Positions 18,127 through 28,142 of a stretch of DNA of 64,000 nt are shown in pieces. The stretch lies in contig NZ_CP048000.1 in assembly GCF_009931695.1 (NCBI RefSeq), positions 2,621,501 to 2,685,500 of the forward strand. The letters are read 5' to 3'. The stretch is from Anaerocolumna sedimenticola (lineage in GTDB: Bacteria; Bacillota; Clostridia; Lachnospirales; Lachnospiraceae). Below the pieces are notes generated by a model, which worked only from the letters and a program-made list of their open reading frames with translations, was not told the DNA's origin and did no database searches. The position numbers and the translations under genes were made by a program. Numbering within the stretch: the first letter of the stretch is position 1; every line of letters begins with the position of its first letter.

Positions 18127-19224
18127 ATGGATTGGGCCAAAGAACTTGAGCAGAATGTAACAACAGTAGAGGAGTTAGAAGAAAAATTAATGCTTCATTT
18201 TACAACGGAAGAAAAGGAAAAGCTAAATGAGATTATTGATGCTTATCCTATGTCAGTAACGCGCTTTTATTTATCTCTGATTGATTTTAAAGATGAGCGG
18301 GATCCGATACGCAGAATGTGTATTCCATCTGTGAAGGAAACGGATATGAACGGTAGTCTTGATACAAGCGGTGAATCAGATAATACGGTCGTAACTGGCC
18401 TGCAGCACAAATACAGGCAAACAGCCTTAATTTTATCAACAAATCAATGTGCCATGTATTGCAGGCATTGTTTCAGGAAAAGGCTGGTGGGTCAAAGCAG
18501 TGCAGAAATTATCAAACATATGGATGAAATTATATCATATATAAATAATCACAAAGATATCAGTAACGTATTGATTTCGGGTGGGGATTCATTTTTAAAT
18601 ACAAATAATACAATAAAAAATTATTTGGAAAAGCTATCAGCAATGGAGCAGCTTGATTTTATCCGTTTCGGAACGAGAGTTCCAATCACATTTCCAATGA
18701 GAATTTATGAGGATAATGAGCTTTTAAAGATTTTAAGGGAATATAGCAACAAGAAAAAGATATATATTGTAACACATTATAATCATCCGAATGAACTGAC
18801 GGAAACCTCCAAAAGAGCAATTAATGCATTAATTGATTGCGGAATTATTATTAAGAATCAGACGGTATTATTAAAAGGTGTGAATGATGATTCTAACATA
18901 TTAGCAGATTTAATTAATAAGATGACAGGATGGGGTATTATCCCATATTACATATTTCAATGCAGGCCGGTATCAGGAGTTAAGAACCAGTTTCAGTTGC
19001 CGCTTATGAGAGGGTATAAAATTGTAGAAGAGGCAAAAGCCAGATTAAATGGACATGGTAAGTGTTTTCGATATGTTTTATCAAACAAAAACGGTAAAGT
19101 CGAGATATTGGGTATTTTAAAAGATAATACTATGCTTTTTAAATATCATGAATCAAAAGATGAGGCCAATTATGGGAAAGTATTTACGAAACCGATAGGG
19201 AAAGACCAGTGTTGGATTGACTAA
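18127..19224 (+). CDS. KamA family radical SAM protein
   Basis: A 365-residue radical SAM protein of the lysine 2,3-aminomutase family. The cluster motif CAMYCRHCF (CxxxCxxC) follows ILSTNQ, and LISGGDSF matches the SAM-binding GGD segment. True aminomutases carry a PLP-binding Lys in a PGGGGK motif near the C-terminus. Here the corresponding region reads GHGKCFRYVLSNKNGKVEIL, so PLP use is doubtful. The reaction is therefore unassigned. AGGAGG lies 7 bases upstream of the ATG. It is a single gene, followed by an independent promoter at 19262. Confidence 0.85.
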   Translation: MDWAKELEQNVTTVEELEEKLMLHFTTEEKEKLNEIIDAYPMSVTRFYLSLIDFKDERDPIRRMCIPSVKETDMNGSLDTSGESDNTVVTGLQHKYRQTALILSTNQCAMYCRHCFRKRLVGQSSAEIIKHMDEIISYINNHKDISNVLISGGDSFLNTNNTIKNYLEKLSAMEQLDFIRFGTRVPITFPMRIYEDNELLKILREYSNKKKIYIVTHYNHPNELTETSKRAINALIDCGIIIKNQTVLLKGVNDDSNILADLINKMTGWGIIPYYIFQCRPVSGVKNQFQLPLMRGYKIVEEAKARLNGHGKCFRYVLSNKNGKVEILGILKDNTMLFKYHESKDEANYGKVFTKPIGKDQCWID

Positions 19225-19261
19225 TTAAAAATGCATAATTATAATAGTTTATGAAAGGTTA

Positions 19262-19290
19262 TTGACATTACAGATTGTATTTACTATAAT
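19262..19290 (+). promoter_or_regulatory. Perfect sigma-A promoter
   Basis: TTGACA (19262-19267), a 17-base spacer and TATAAT (19285-19290) are an exact consensus. The transcript would begin near 19297 and enter the hairpin leader before the serine hydrolase gene. Confidence 0.85.
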
Positions 19291-19304
19291 GTTTTACATC
19301 AAAC

Positions 19305-19358
19305 AAGGGAGTAGTCAGGGGATTACTCCCTTATTTATAACAGGAGTAGTTACTCCTG
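19305..19358 (+). promoter_or_regulatory. Possible attenuator in the leader of the murein-peptide genes
   Basis: Four complementary segments follow the promoter. AAGGGAGTA (19305-19313) pairs with TACTCCCTT (19324-19332), followed by ATTTATAA. CAGGAGTA (19341-19348) pairs with TACTCCTG (19351-19358). Segments two and three can also pair, so the structures could be mutually exclusive, as in attenuators. Alternatively the first hairpin ends the KamA gene and the second dyad is an operator. Confidence 0.45.
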
Positions 19359-19383
19359 CTAAAAAATGTAGAGAGGTAATACC

Positions 19384-20145
19384 GTGAAAGAGAGATTATT
19401 AGAACAGTTAAAATCACTGAAAGGTGATATCAGTTTCTATTATAAAAATTTAATAACCGGAGAAGTCATTGGGTTTAAGGAAAATATTCCTTTAGAGGCA
19501 GCCAGTGTCATAAAGATTCCCATTTTAATTGAAGCTTTCTTAAGGATTTCGGAGGGAAACATACATAAGGATGATATAATAGCAATAAAAAAAGAAGATA
19601 AATTACCATCCTGCGGTGCTTTGAATTATATGCATGACGGTCTGAGAGTTACTTTCGAGGATCTATATACATTGATGATTATCTTAAGTGATAACACTGC
19701 AACGAACCTTTTAATAAAACAGCTTGGAATGGATAATATCAATATTACTATGCAGAATTTAGGCTTAAAGCAAACGAAGCTTAACCGCTTGCTGTTTGAT
19801 GCAAAGCAGTCTGCACTTGGAATTCAGAATTATATTTCAGCCGGTGAGATGGGTTATCTGTTAGAAAAAATGTATTTCGGAGAATTAATATCTCCGGAAT
19901 CTTCTTTAGAAATGTTAAGAATACTTAAAAATCAACGGTTAAACGGTAAAATTCCATTTTATATTCATGGCAGGGCAGACGTAGCACATAAAACCGGTGA
20001 AGATGATGGAATTACCCATGATGTGGGAATTGTTTACGCACCGCAGCCATTTGTGGTTTGCTTCTGCGGGAATAAGGTTGATGTACCTGTTTTTGAAAGA
20101 TTCATGCAGGATATAACTCTAACTCTTGTAGAAATGCAGGAATAG
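19384..20145 (+). CDS. Serine hydrolase, class A beta-lactamase fold, cytoplasmic (first of three)
   Basis: A 253-residue protein with the SxxK motif SVIK (Ser41, Lys44), SDN at 102-104 and KTG at 203-205 (AHKTGED), the active-site set of class A beta-lactamases and related serine peptidases. It has no signal peptide, and the ExxLN of the omega loop is not visible, so beta-lactamase activity is unlikely. It starts at GTG 19384 with GAGAGG upstream. The next gene is a dipeptide epimerase, and two paralogues lie at 28572 and 31556 in the same locus. That suggests action on imported murein peptides or D-amino-acid-containing compounds (inference). Confidence 0.85.
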   Translation: MKERLLEQLKSLKGDISFYYKNLITGEVIGFKENIPLEAASVIKIPILIEAFLRISEGNIHKDDIIAIKKEDKLPSCGALNYMHDGLRVTFEDLYTLMIILSDNTATNLLIKQLGMDNINITMQNLGLKQTKLNRLLFDAKQSALGIQNYISAGEMGYLLEKMYFGELISPESSLEMLRILKNQRLNGKIPFYIHGRADVAHKTGEDDGITHDVGIVYAPQPFVVCFCGNKVDVPVFERFMQDITLTLVEMQE

Positions 20146-20207
20146 CCAAAACAAAAAGTTAGAATGCAGACATTCAGAGAATATTACAGGTATCATAAAG
20201 TATGATA

Positions 20208-20243
20208 GGCAGCAGAACATAGTATGGCAGCAGAACACAGTAT
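20208..20243 (+). repeat. Tandem duplication of 18 bases
   Basis: GGCAGCAGAACATAGTAT at 20208-20225 is repeated at 20226-20243 with one difference, between the serine hydrolase and epimerase genes. Confidence 0.7.
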
Positions 20244-20302
20244 AGACGTTAGAATAAAAAGAAAATTAATAAAAGCCTTAAGAGGCGGACTGGAGGTTAC
20301 AT

Positions 20303-21388
20303 ATGTTTATTAAAAATATAGAAATTGGTGAGATATTTATTCCACTGGCCAGACCATTTAAAACGGCTCTTAGAACGGTTAATAATGTCGAAGATATTGT
20401 AATTAAGATTGAAACCGATACGGGGCTTACCGGTTTTGGGGAAGCACCGCCAACCGCGGTAATAACAGGAGACACAAAGGGTTCCATTGTTACGGCTGTC
20501 AGGGATTTTATCACACCTGCCATAGTGGGGATGGAGCTTGATAATCTGGATGGAATTTTCCGCAAATTAAATTCCTGTATCGTCAAGAATACATCTGCCA
20601 AAGCTGCAGTAGATATGGCAATTTATGATTTATATGCAAAACAGCATAATACCCCTCTATATAAATTATTAGGGGGAAATAAAAATCTGATAGAAACGGA
20701 TATCACAATCAGTGTAAATCCAATTCCGGAAATGGTTGCAGACAGTTTGGATGCAGTGGATCACGGGTTTAACATATTGAAAATAAAGGTTGGCAAAGAG
20801 GGCTTAAAGGATGTGGAACGTATCCAGGCAATAAGAGAAGCAGTAGGGCCTGAGATAAAAATCAGGGTTGATGCCAACCAGGGCTGGAATGCAAAGCAAT
20901 CCGTGCAGATCATTACGGCAATGGAAGATAAGGGGCTTAATATAGAATTAGTAGAGCAGCCCGTTACGGCCCATGATTTTAAAGGAATGCAGTATGTTAC
21001 AAGCCACGTTACAACCCCTATATTAGCAGATGAAAGTGTCTTTTCCGCAGAAGATGCAATCAATCTTATACAAAATGGCGGTGCGGATCTGATTAATATA
21101 AAACTTATGAAGACCGGCGGGATTTATAATGCCTTAAAAATATGTGATATTGCAGAAATCTATGGTGTGGAATGTATGATCGGCTGTATGTTAGAAAGTA
21201 AACTTTCCGTAAGTGCCGCAGCACATCTGGCAGCTGCCAAAGGGGTAATTACGAAAGCAGATTTAGATGGCCCGTCCCTTTGCAAAATAGATCCCTTCAC
21301 CGGAGGCCCGTTATATGAAGAAAATTTGATTCGTATGAATGAAACACCTGGTATTGGAATAGAAAAAGTTCCGGGGTTTAACGAATAA
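20303..21388 (+). CDS. Dipeptide epimerase, probable L-Ala-D/L-Glu epimerase
   Basis: A 361-residue enolase-superfamily enzyme of the muconate-lactonising subgroup. It shows the KxK base (ILKIKVGKEG), the metal ligands in RVDANQGW, ELVEQPV and ILADESVFS, and the second base Lys in IKLMKTGGI. Members next to peptide transporters and NlpC/P60 enzymes, such as B. subtilis YkfB, convert L-Ala-D-Glu from murein to L-Ala-L-Glu for use as food. ATG 20303 has TGGAGG upstream. It is followed by the oligopeptide importer. Other dipeptide specificities in this family remain possible. Confidence 0.88.
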   Translation: MFIKNIEIGEIFIPLARPFKTALRTVNNVEDIVIKIETDTGLTGFGEAPPTAVITGDTKGSIVTAVRDFITPAIVGMELDNLDGIFRKLNSCIVKNTSAKAAVDMAIYDLYAKQHNTPLYKLLGGNKNLIETDITISVNPIPEMVADSLDAVDHGFNILKIKVGKEGLKDVERIQAIREAVGPEIKIRVDANQGWNAKQSVQIITAMEDKGLNIELVEQPVTAHDFKGMQYVTSHVTTPILADESVFSAEDAINLIQNGGADLINIKLMKTGGIYNALKICDIAEIYGVECMIGCMLESKLSVSAAAHLAAAKGVITKADLDGPSLCKIDPFTGGPLYEENLIRMNETPGIGIEKVPGFNE

Positions 21389-21415
21389 TTATAAAAATTG
21401 GTCTATTTTCTTCCA

Positions 21416-21444
21416 TTGACACTTGAATCAGTAAGTAGGATAAT
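21416..21444 (+). promoter_or_regulatory. Promoter with long leader before the importer operon
   Basis: TTGACA (21416-21421), 17 bases and GATAAT (21439-21444) lie 390 bases upstream of the binding-protein gene. The intervening AT-rich leader has two copies of GCATACGT (near 21468 and 21758) and several GTATAC/AGTATA segments, but no riboswitch I can recognise and no reading frame of note. Confidence 0.55.
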
Positions 21445-21833
21445 GTATACTTAATTAGAGTATATTTGCATACGTGTATTCTATTCACCAATTGCAGTTT
21501 AAAGGGAACTGATTTTGTTAATACCTTACATAGTTTAGTATATATGGATGAGTTATTTCGAAATTTTAGAATTACATAGTATACTTTAATAATAACAGCA
21601 TTATTTGCAATATTTATAGCATTATAAAGGTATTTTTTAAAATTAATGTTTCGTAAAATGATATTATAAGAGGTTAATTTTTTCTTATACTTTGCTGCGT
21701 TAATTTCTTATCATAATATAGGATATTTGTATTTGACTGATATAGCCTTTTAAGTAAGCATACGTATTAGGATAAATATCTATATGATAAGTGAAAGATT
21801 AGAGAAAAAAATGATAAAAAGAGGAGGAAATTT

Positions 21834-23720
21834 ATGAAGAAAAAATTAGTTGCTTTAGCAGTAGGCCTTTCTTTAATTGCTTCTGTATTTTCAGGCTGCG
21901 GTAAAAAAGGCGGATCGGATGATTCCGTATATCGGAAGCTTTATTCCAGCGAGGTAACCACTATGAATTATCTGGTTACCAATTTAGAGAATGAATATAC
22001 GATTGGTGCCAATGTTATTGATACCTTAGTCGAATATGATAGCTTAGGCCAGATACAACCATCCCTTGCAGAATCCTGGGAAATGAGCGAAGATGGCCTT
22101 ACCTATACTTTTAAGTTACGTCAAGGTCAAAAGTGGTATGATTATGAGGGAAATGAAGTGGCAGATGTTACTGCGGATGACTTTGTAAGCGCTGCAAAAT
22201 ATCTGCTGACCCCTGCAAATGAAAGCGGTACCGTACAAAATTATTTCGGTATTATCAAAAATGCGGACGAATATTATAACAGCCAGGTTACGGATGATCC
22301 GGAAACAGAAGAAGTAGAAGGCAATAACTTGGATATTGATTTTTCTGAAGTTGGTGTTAAGGCTCTCGATAATTACACTTTGCAATATACATTAGCACAA
22401 CCGACACCATATTTCCTATCCTCATTAACTTATGTATGTTATATGCCGGCTTACGGACCGTTATTAGATCAGTTAGGTCCTGAATTTGGTACGGATAACA
22501 CAAAGATGTACTATAACGGAGCATATATTCTAAGCGAATTTGCACCTCAGGAAAAACACGTTTTTACTAAAAATGAACACTATTGGGATGCAGACAAGGT
22601 ATATGTAACTAAAATAGAAGAAACTTATAATTCGGAAGCACTTACTCTTGCACCTATCATGGCTGAGAATAATGAAATAGACTACGCTGAGATTGGTGCT
22701 GATATAGCGGATGACTGGTTATCGGATTCAAACAGATCACAAATGGTAAGCAAAACCCGTATGAAGTCATCCTATTCCTATTTTTACAGTTTTAACTATG
22801 ATCCACAGTTTGATGCGGAATATGAACCGGATAACTGGAAACTTGCTGTTAATAATGAAAATTTCCGTCAATCCTTAAAAGCCGGATTAGACCGTATTAA
22901 AGCTCTCACAATCAGTGAACCTCAGGACCCGAAAGCACGCGTCAGCAACACCATTAATCCGGCTAACTTCGTAGATTTAAACGGTAAGGATTATACGGAA
23001 TTCGGTGATCTTGCTGCAATTACCAGCGGGGACAGTTTTGATGAAAAGGCAGCTCTGTCTTATAAAGAAAAAGCAATGACGGAATTAAAAGCAGAAGGTG
23101 CTACTTTCCCTGTTAAGATTTTAATGCCATATAATCCAACTACTACCAATTGGGATAAAGAATGTGTTGTAGTAGAACAGCAGCTAGAAGCCTTACTGGG
23201 AAAAGATTATATCGATATTATTGTTGAAGCCGGCCCCGGTACTGACTTCTTGTCACAGGTACGCCGTGTTGGTAAGTATGCATTTATGTTATGTAACTGG
23301 GGTGCAGACTATGCGGACCCTCAGACCTGGACGGATCCGTTCACAGCCGAAAACTCCTACAATTTCATGGATATTGCCATGAATAACGGAGATGGAGTAG
23401 CGGATACCGTTAAAGAATATTATTCCTTGGTAGATGCTGCTAAGGCAATACCAATTGATATTAACGCAAGATATGAAGCTTTTGCCAAAGCAGAAGCATA
23501 TTTGATACAACATGCTCTTGCAGTGCCTTATTCCATAAGCAGTACCTATTTTGTGGTTACGAAGCTCAATCCGTTTGAAGGACAGTATGCTCCTTTCGGT
23601 GTATCCGTATTACGTTATAAAGGCCAGCATCTGTTAGATAAACCAATGTCTATGGATGAATTCAATAAAGCTCAGGATGATTGGAAAGCTGCACGTGAAA
23701 AACTTGCCGCACAGAAATAA
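21834..23720 (+). CDS. Oligopeptide ABC transporter substrate-binding lipoprotein
   Basis: A 628-residue family 5 extracellular solute-binding protein. It has a lipoprotein signal with lipobox VFSGC near residue 22 and the family stretch PSLAESWEMSEDGLTYTFKL. It would be anchored outside the membrane and deliver peptides to the permeases at 24113 and 25054. AGAGGAGG precedes the ATG. The setting between an epimerase and murein-peptide hydrolases points to cell-wall peptides as substrate (inference). A terminator and a repeat copy separate it from the permease genes, which may reduce downstream expression relative to the binding protein. Confidence 0.92.
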   Translation: MKKKLVALAVGLSLIASVFSGCGKKGGSDDSVYRKLYSSEVTTMNYLVTNLENEYTIGANVIDTLVEYDSLGQIQPSLAESWEMSEDGLTYTFKLRQGQKWYDYEGNEVADVTADDFVSAAKYLLTPANESGTVQNYFGIIKNADEYYNSQVTDDPETEEVEGNNLDIDFSEVGVKALDNYTLQYTLAQPTPYFLSSLTYVCYMPAYGPLLDQLGPEFGTDNTKMYYNGAYILSEFAPQEKHVFTKNEHYWDADKVYVTKIEETYNSEALTLAPIMAENNEIDYAEIGADIADDWLSDSNRSQMVSKTRMKSSYSYFYSFNYDPQFDAEYEPDNWKLAVNNENFRQSLKAGLDRIKALTISEPQDPKARVSNTINPANFVDLNGKDYTEFGDLAAITSGDSFDEKAALSYKEKAMTELKAEGATFPVKILMPYNPTTTNWDKECVVVEQQLEALLGKDYIDIIVEAGPGTDFLSQVRRVGKYAFMLCNWGADYADPQTWTDPFTAENSYNFMDIAMNNGDGVADTVKEYYSLVDAAKAIPIDINARYEAFAKAEAYLIQHALAVPYSISSTYFVVTKLNPFEGQYAPFGVSVLRYKGQHLLDKPMSMDEFNKAQDDWKAAREKLAAQK

Positions 23721-23760
23721 TATAACTTTTTAAAGTAAGCAAAATTCAATGAAGAGGTTG

Positions 23761-23800
23761 TCCCATATGGTGGTTTACAACCGCCATGGGATGACTTTTT
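23761..23800 (+). terminator. Terminator after the binding-protein gene
   Basis: TCCCATATGGTGGTT (23761-23775) pairs with AACCGCCATGGGA (23779-23791) and is followed by five T. As it lies inside the importer operon it is probably leaky. The intergenic repeat begins right after it. Confidence 0.7.
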
Positions 23801-23900
23801 ATTTCCGCGAAAGCAAAGTGAGAATTAGCAAGCTTGCTTGCAATAATTCGAACGGACACGCGGGCCGAAGAAACTCGTAAAGCGTGTTTCTTCCGGTTAC
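23801..23900 (+). repeat. Terminator-associated intergenic repeat, copy 2
   Basis: Starts ATTTCCGCGAAAGCAAAG immediately after a terminator T-run and ends with the GAAACTCG...GTGTTTC hairpin and CCGGTT. It closely matches the copies at 4216 (inverted), 28143 and 38730. The remaining 210 bases before the permease hold only a weak TTGACA at 23936. Confidence 0.85.
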
Positions 23901-24112
23901 TTGGAAATTAAAAGTACTCTGTTAAGCAATGGGATTGACAGAAGATACGTTTTTTATTTCAATCATATTGTCTAGCGGAGTAAAACAGAAATTGTAAACA
24001 GTTTTTTGAGAATAAAGCAAAAAATACTTTAGCATCATATTTCTCCGATCTAATAATTGTCTAAGCATAAGATTTTATTGACTAACCAAAAAAAGAAAAA
24101 AGGAGCCGTACA

Positions 24113-25054
24113 ATGATAAAATATCTTGCCAAAAGATTAGCACGATCCGTTATTACATTAATTATTATTATATCGATTGTATTTATATTGCTTCGTTTGA
24201 TGCCTATAGAGGGCTATTTCCAAAATTTTGATAAATTAACCAAAGAGCAGATTCATACAGGTATTGTTAATATGGGATTGGACAAACCTGTTCCGATACA
24301 GCTTAAGAATTTCTTTATTCAGTTGTTACATGGGGATCTGGGAGTTTCCCGTATATACCGTGCCAATGTTCCCATAACTAAGATTCTCTCCGGAAAAATT
24401 CCCATTTCCTTGACTCTCGGCGGAATATCTTTATTCTTATCCCTTGTATTAGGTATTCCTCTTGGTACTTTAATGGCAAGGTCTAAAGGAAAGTTCTGGG
24501 ACAAGTTCGGAACCGCATTTATTGTATTTATTCAGGCTGTGCCGGCTGCCGTATATTATTTATTCATTCAGGTATATGGACATGATTTTTTTGGTTTTTC
24601 CATGTTATTTAGCAAGGATAATTTCGCAACCTGGATATTGCCTATTATCTCTTTATCATTAGGTAATATTGCTTATTATTCCATGTGGCTGCGCCGTTAT
24701 ATGGTGGACGAGAGCAATAAGGATTATGTAAAACTGGCTGTTGCCAAAGGTGTTTCCAGTAAGAATATTATGATGAAGCATATATTCCGTAATGCATTTG
24801 TTCCCATGATTCAATATTTGCCCAGTTCATTTTTAAATACCATTATCGGTTCTATCTATGTAGAATCTTTATATAGTGTACCTGGTATGGGAGGGCTGTT
24901 GGTCGATGTTGTAAAACGTCAGGATAATACCATGGTACAGGCGATTGTTATTCTTTTTGCCTGTGTAGGTATTCTTGGTTTAATTCTTGGTGATATACTA
25001 ATGACTATCATTGATCCCAGAATCAGTTTCAGTAAAAAGGGAGGTGCCCGTTAG
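24113..25054 (+). CDS. Oligopeptide ABC transporter permease, DppB type
   Basis: A 313-residue inner-membrane permease with six predicted helices. The N-terminal YLAKRLARSVITLIIIISIV is the usual DppB/OppB opening, and the EAA-like loop is KDYVKLAVAKGVSSKNIMMK, which contacts the ATPases. AGGAGCC lies upstream of the ATG. It overlaps the next permease gene by one base. It works with the binding protein at 21834 and the two ATPases that follow. Confidence 0.93.
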   Translation: MIKYLAKRLARSVITLIIIISIVFILLRLMPIEGYFQNFDKLTKEQIHTGIVNMGLDKPVPIQLKNFFIQLLHGDLGVSRIYRANVPITKILSGKIPISLTLGGISLFLSLVLGIPLGTLMARSKGKFWDKFGTAFIVFIQAVPAAVYYLFIQVYGHDFFGFSMLFSKDNFATWILPIISLSLGNIAYYSMWLRRYMVDESNKDYVKLAVAKGVSSKNIMMKHIFRNAFVPMIQYLPSSFLNTIIGSIYVESLYSVPGMGGLLVDVVKRQDNTMVQAIVILFACVGILGLILGDILMTIIDPRISFSKKGGAR

Positions 25055-26046
25055 TGACTATATTAGGACATAAATCCGTTAAGTTAGAAAACAGTATTAA
25101 TGAAACAACAAAAGGGGCACAGAACGATTTATTTGAATTTGCAGAATATGATGAGAGCTCTGCGGAAAAAACAGGATATTCCAATTATTCCTATTGGAAA
25201 AGTACGATACAGGCATTTTTACATAATAAAGTAGCCGTAACTTTACTTGGTGTTATTCTGTTTATTTTATTATTTACCTGTATTCAGCCCTTTTTACCCG
25301 GACAGATCGATCCTAACCTGGTTAATAATAATGCCAGCGGAATGCAGATCAGCAATCATAAACCGGACTCCACATTCTGGTTTGGAACCAATTCCATAGG
25401 ACAGGACTTATGGAGCCGTGTATGGGCCGGTACCCGTACCTCCATTACTATTGGTTTTTTAGTTGCGCTGATTGAAGCAATTGTAGGAATCACAGTCGGT
25501 GTTTTATGGGGGTATGTTCGTAAGTTAGACTTTATCTTCACAGAAATATATAATGTTTTGGATAATATCCCATCCACAATTGTGTTAATTTTATTTTCTT
25601 ATGTCATGAAACCAAGTGTTATCAGCTTAATTATTGGTATGAGCCTTACCAGGTGGATTGGCATGGCAAGATTTATCCGTAATCAGATACTGATTATCCG
25701 TGACAGGGATTATAACTTAGCTTCCCGTTGTCTTGGAACACCTACAGGAAGAATTGTGCTCAGAAACCTCCTGCCTTATCTGGTTTCCGTTATTATGCTT
25801 CGTATGGCCCTGGCAATCCCGGAAGCAATCGGAAGTGAAGTATTTATCACCTATATCGGATTGGGTTTACCGGTTGATATACCCAGTCTTGGCAATCTGA
25901 TAACAACGGGACGCACCTTACTTGCAAGTGCTGCTTTACGTTATCAGCTAATCTTTCCTACCATTGTCTTATCCATTGTAACCATATCATTTTATATCAT
26001 CGGAAATGCCTTTGCAGATGCTGCAGATCCGAAAAATCATGTATAG
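25054..26046 (+). CDS. Oligopeptide ABC transporter permease, DppC type
   Basis: A 330-residue permease with a longer cytoplasmic N-terminus and six helices. The segment FWFGTNSIGQDLWSRVWAGT is typical of DppC/OppC, and RDYNLASRCLGTPTGRIV is its EAA-like loop. It starts at GTG 25054, which shares one base with the stop of the previous gene, and is preceded by GGGAGGTG. It forms the channel with the DppB-type subunit. Confidence 0.92.
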   Translation: MTILGHKSVKLENSINETTKGAQNDLFEFAEYDESSAEKTGYSNYSYWKSTIQAFLHNKVAVTLLGVILFILLFTCIQPFLPGQIDPNLVNNNASGMQISNHKPDSTFWFGTNSIGQDLWSRVWAGTRTSITIGFLVALIEAIVGITVGVLWGYVRKLDFIFTEIYNVLDNIPSTIVLILFSYVMKPSVISLIIGMSLTRWIGMARFIRNQILIIRDRDYNLASRCLGTPTGRIVLRNLLPYLVSVIMLRMALAIPEAIGSEVFITYIGLGLPVDIPSLGNLITTGRTLLASAALRYQLIFPTIVLSIVTISFYIIGNAFADAADPKNHV

Positions 26047-26058
26047 GAGGCATTCAGG

Positions 26059-27099
26059 ATGGAAAAAGAAATTGCATTATCCGTTAAGAATTTAAATGTG
26101 AAGTTTAATCTTCGTGGAAAAGTGCTTCATGCAATCCGTGATATTTCCTTAGACATATATAAAGGAGAAAGTTTGGCCATAGTTGGAGAATCCGGTTCCG
26201 GTAAGTCCGTATTTACGAAAACTTTTATGGGTTTATTAGATAAAAACGGATATATTGAATCCGGCGAGATCTTATATAAAGGCCATAATCTGGCTGATTT
26301 TAAGACGGAAAAGGACTGGAGTTTAATTAGAGGCCGAGAGATCGCTATGGTATTACAGGACCCCATGACCAGTCTGAATCCTTTAAAAACGATAGGTGCA
26401 CAGATTGGCGAAGCTATCGAACTCCATCAGGGCCTAAAAGGGAATGATTTAAAGGCCGCTGTACTGGAAATCTTAAAAGACGTAGGTATTACCAATCCGG
26501 AACTCAGGATGAAACAATATCCCCATGAATTCTCAGGCGGTATGAGACAGAGAGTTGTAATTGCTATTGCAGTTGCCTGCAGGCCTCAGACTTTAATCTG
26601 CGACGAACCTACGACGGCATTGGATGTTACGATCCAGGCACAGATATTAGAACTGTTAAAGAATTTAAAGGATAAATATCAGTTGACTACCATATATATT
26701 ACACACGATTTAGGTGTGGTAGCAAATGTTGCCGACCGGATAGCTGTTATGTATGCCGGTGACATTGTGGAAATAGGAAACTGTGAAGAAGTATTTTATG
26801 ATGCCAGACATCCCTATACCTGGGCATTGTTATCATCCCTGCCTCAGTTAGGTGTAAGAGGAGAAGATTTATATACCATTAAAGGAACACCTCCTAACCT
26901 GTTTCAAACCATGAAAGGCGATGCTTATGCACCAAGAAATCCTAAGGCTCTTAAAATTGACTTTATTGAAAGGCCGCCTTATTTTGATGCGAGCCCTACC
27001 CATAAGGTACGCTCCTGGTTAATGGATCCGAGGGCTCCTAAGGTAGAACCTCCGGAGCATATTAAGAAACTTCGCAGTCAGGGAGGGATTTACAGGTGA
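26059..27099 (+). CDS. Oligopeptide ABC transporter ATPase, DppD type
   Basis: A 346-residue ATPase with Walker A GESGSGKS near residue 40, Q-loop [11 protein letters not shown], signature FSGGMRQRV and Walker [12 protein letters not shown], all intact. The C-terminal extension is that of the DppD/OppD group, but the four-Cys iron-sulfur cluster seen in some members is not evident. TAGGAGG lies upstream. Overlaps the next ATPase gene by four bases. Confidence 0.93.
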   Translation: MEKEIALSVKNLNVKFNLRGKVLHAIRDISLDIYKGESLAIVGESGSGKSVFTKTFMGLLDKNGYIESGEILYKGHNLADFKTEKDWSLIRGREIAMVLQDPMTSLNPLKTIGAQIGEAIELHQGLKGNDLKAAVLEILKDVGITNPELRMKQYPHEFSGGMRQRVVIAIAVACRPQTLICDEPTTALDVTIQAQILELLKNLKDKYQLTTIYITHDLGVVANVADRIAVMYAGDIVEIGNCEEVFYDARHPYTWALLSSLPQLGVRGEDLYTIKGTPPNLFQTMKGDAYAPRNPKALKIDFIERPPYFDASPTHKVRSWLMDPRAPKVEPPEHIKKLRSQGGIYR

Positions 27100-28037
27100 C
27101 AGGAGAGAATAATAGAAAGAAGCTGTTGGAGGTTAAAAACCTGAAAGTCAGCTTTGGAGAACATAAACATAAAACAGTAGTTGTAAATGATGTCAGCTTT
27201 GATATTTATAAAGGCGAAACTTTTGGTTTGGTTGGAGAGTCCGGTTCCGGTAAAACTACTATTGGAAGGGCGATTATCCGTATCAATCCGACGATGAGCG
27301 GTGATATCCTGTTTGATGGTAAAAAAATTAACGGGAATATAACAAAAGAATTGGATAGGGAAGTTACCCAGAAAATTCAGATGATTTTTCAGGACCCTAT
27401 GGCATCTTTAAATGAAAGAGCCAAGGTTGATTATATTGTATCGGAAGGCCTTTATAATACCAATCAGAAATATACCAAAGAAGAAAAGAAACAGATGGTG
27501 GATAAAGCACTTCTGGATGTAGGACTTTTACCGGAATTCGCAAGCCGTTTCCCGCATGAATTTTCAGGTGGACAGAGACAGCGTATTGGTATTGCAAGGG
27601 CTCTTATTATGCAGCCGGAATTTATCATTGCCGATGAACCGATCTCTGCTTTGGACGTTTCCATTCGTGCTCAGGTATTAAATCTTTTATCCGAGTTACA
27701 AAAGAAAAGGGATTTAACTTATCTTTTTATTGCCCATGACTTATCCGTTATGAGATTTATCGCAGACCGTATTGCGGTAATCCATAAAGGGGTTTTGGTG
27801 GAATTAGGTGAAACCGAGAAACTTTATTCCAATCCCCTGCATCCTTATACACAGGCCTTATTGTCCGCAATTCCAATGCCGGACCCCATAGCTGAAAAGA
27901 AAAAGGTGCTTAAAGTTTATGATCCCTCAAGACATGATTATTCTATCAACAAACCCAGTTGGGTGGAAATTGAAGAGAATCATTTTGTTCTGGGAAATGA
28001 ACCGGAAATAGAAAAATATAAGAAAATACTGAAATAA
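27096..28037 (+). CDS. Oligopeptide ABC transporter ATPase, DppF type
   Basis: A 313-residue ATPase with Walker [11 protein letters not shown]-loop [13 protein letters not shown], signature [15 protein letters not shown] and Walker [11 protein letters not shown]. It is the second ATPase of the importer. It begins at GTG 27096 within the stop of the previous gene, after GGGAGGG. A terminator and a repeat copy follow, closing the importer operon. Confidence 0.93.
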   Translation: MTGENNRKKLLEVKNLKVSFGEHKHKTVVVNDVSFDIYKGETFGLVGESGSGKTTIGRAIIRINPTMSGDILFDGKKINGNITKELDREVTQKIQMIFQDPMASLNERAKVDYIVSEGLYNTNQKYTKEEKKQMVDKALLDVGLLPEFASRFPHEFSGGQRQRIGIARALIMQPEFIIADEPISALDVSIRAQVLNLLSELQKKRDLTYLFIAHDLSVMRFIADRIAVIHKGVLVELGETEKLYSNPLHPYTQALLSAIPMPDPIAEKKKVLKVYDPSRHDYSINKPSWVEIEENHFVLGNEPEIEKYKKILK

Positions 28038-28083
28038 TATAAATCTTCAAACGGAAAAGAGATTACGATTATATTTATTTAGA

Positions 28084-28142
28084 ACGGACAATATTGGCCT
28101 GCTGCTTTATTAGTAAAACAGTTTACCGGTATTGTCTGTTTT
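28084..28142 (+). terminator. Terminator after the importer operon
   Basis: ACGGACAATATTGG at 28084-28097 pairs with ACCGGTATTGTCTGT at 28125-28139 with wobble pairs and is followed by TTTATTT. The loop is long (about 27 bases). A repeat copy follows at once. Confidence 0.6.
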
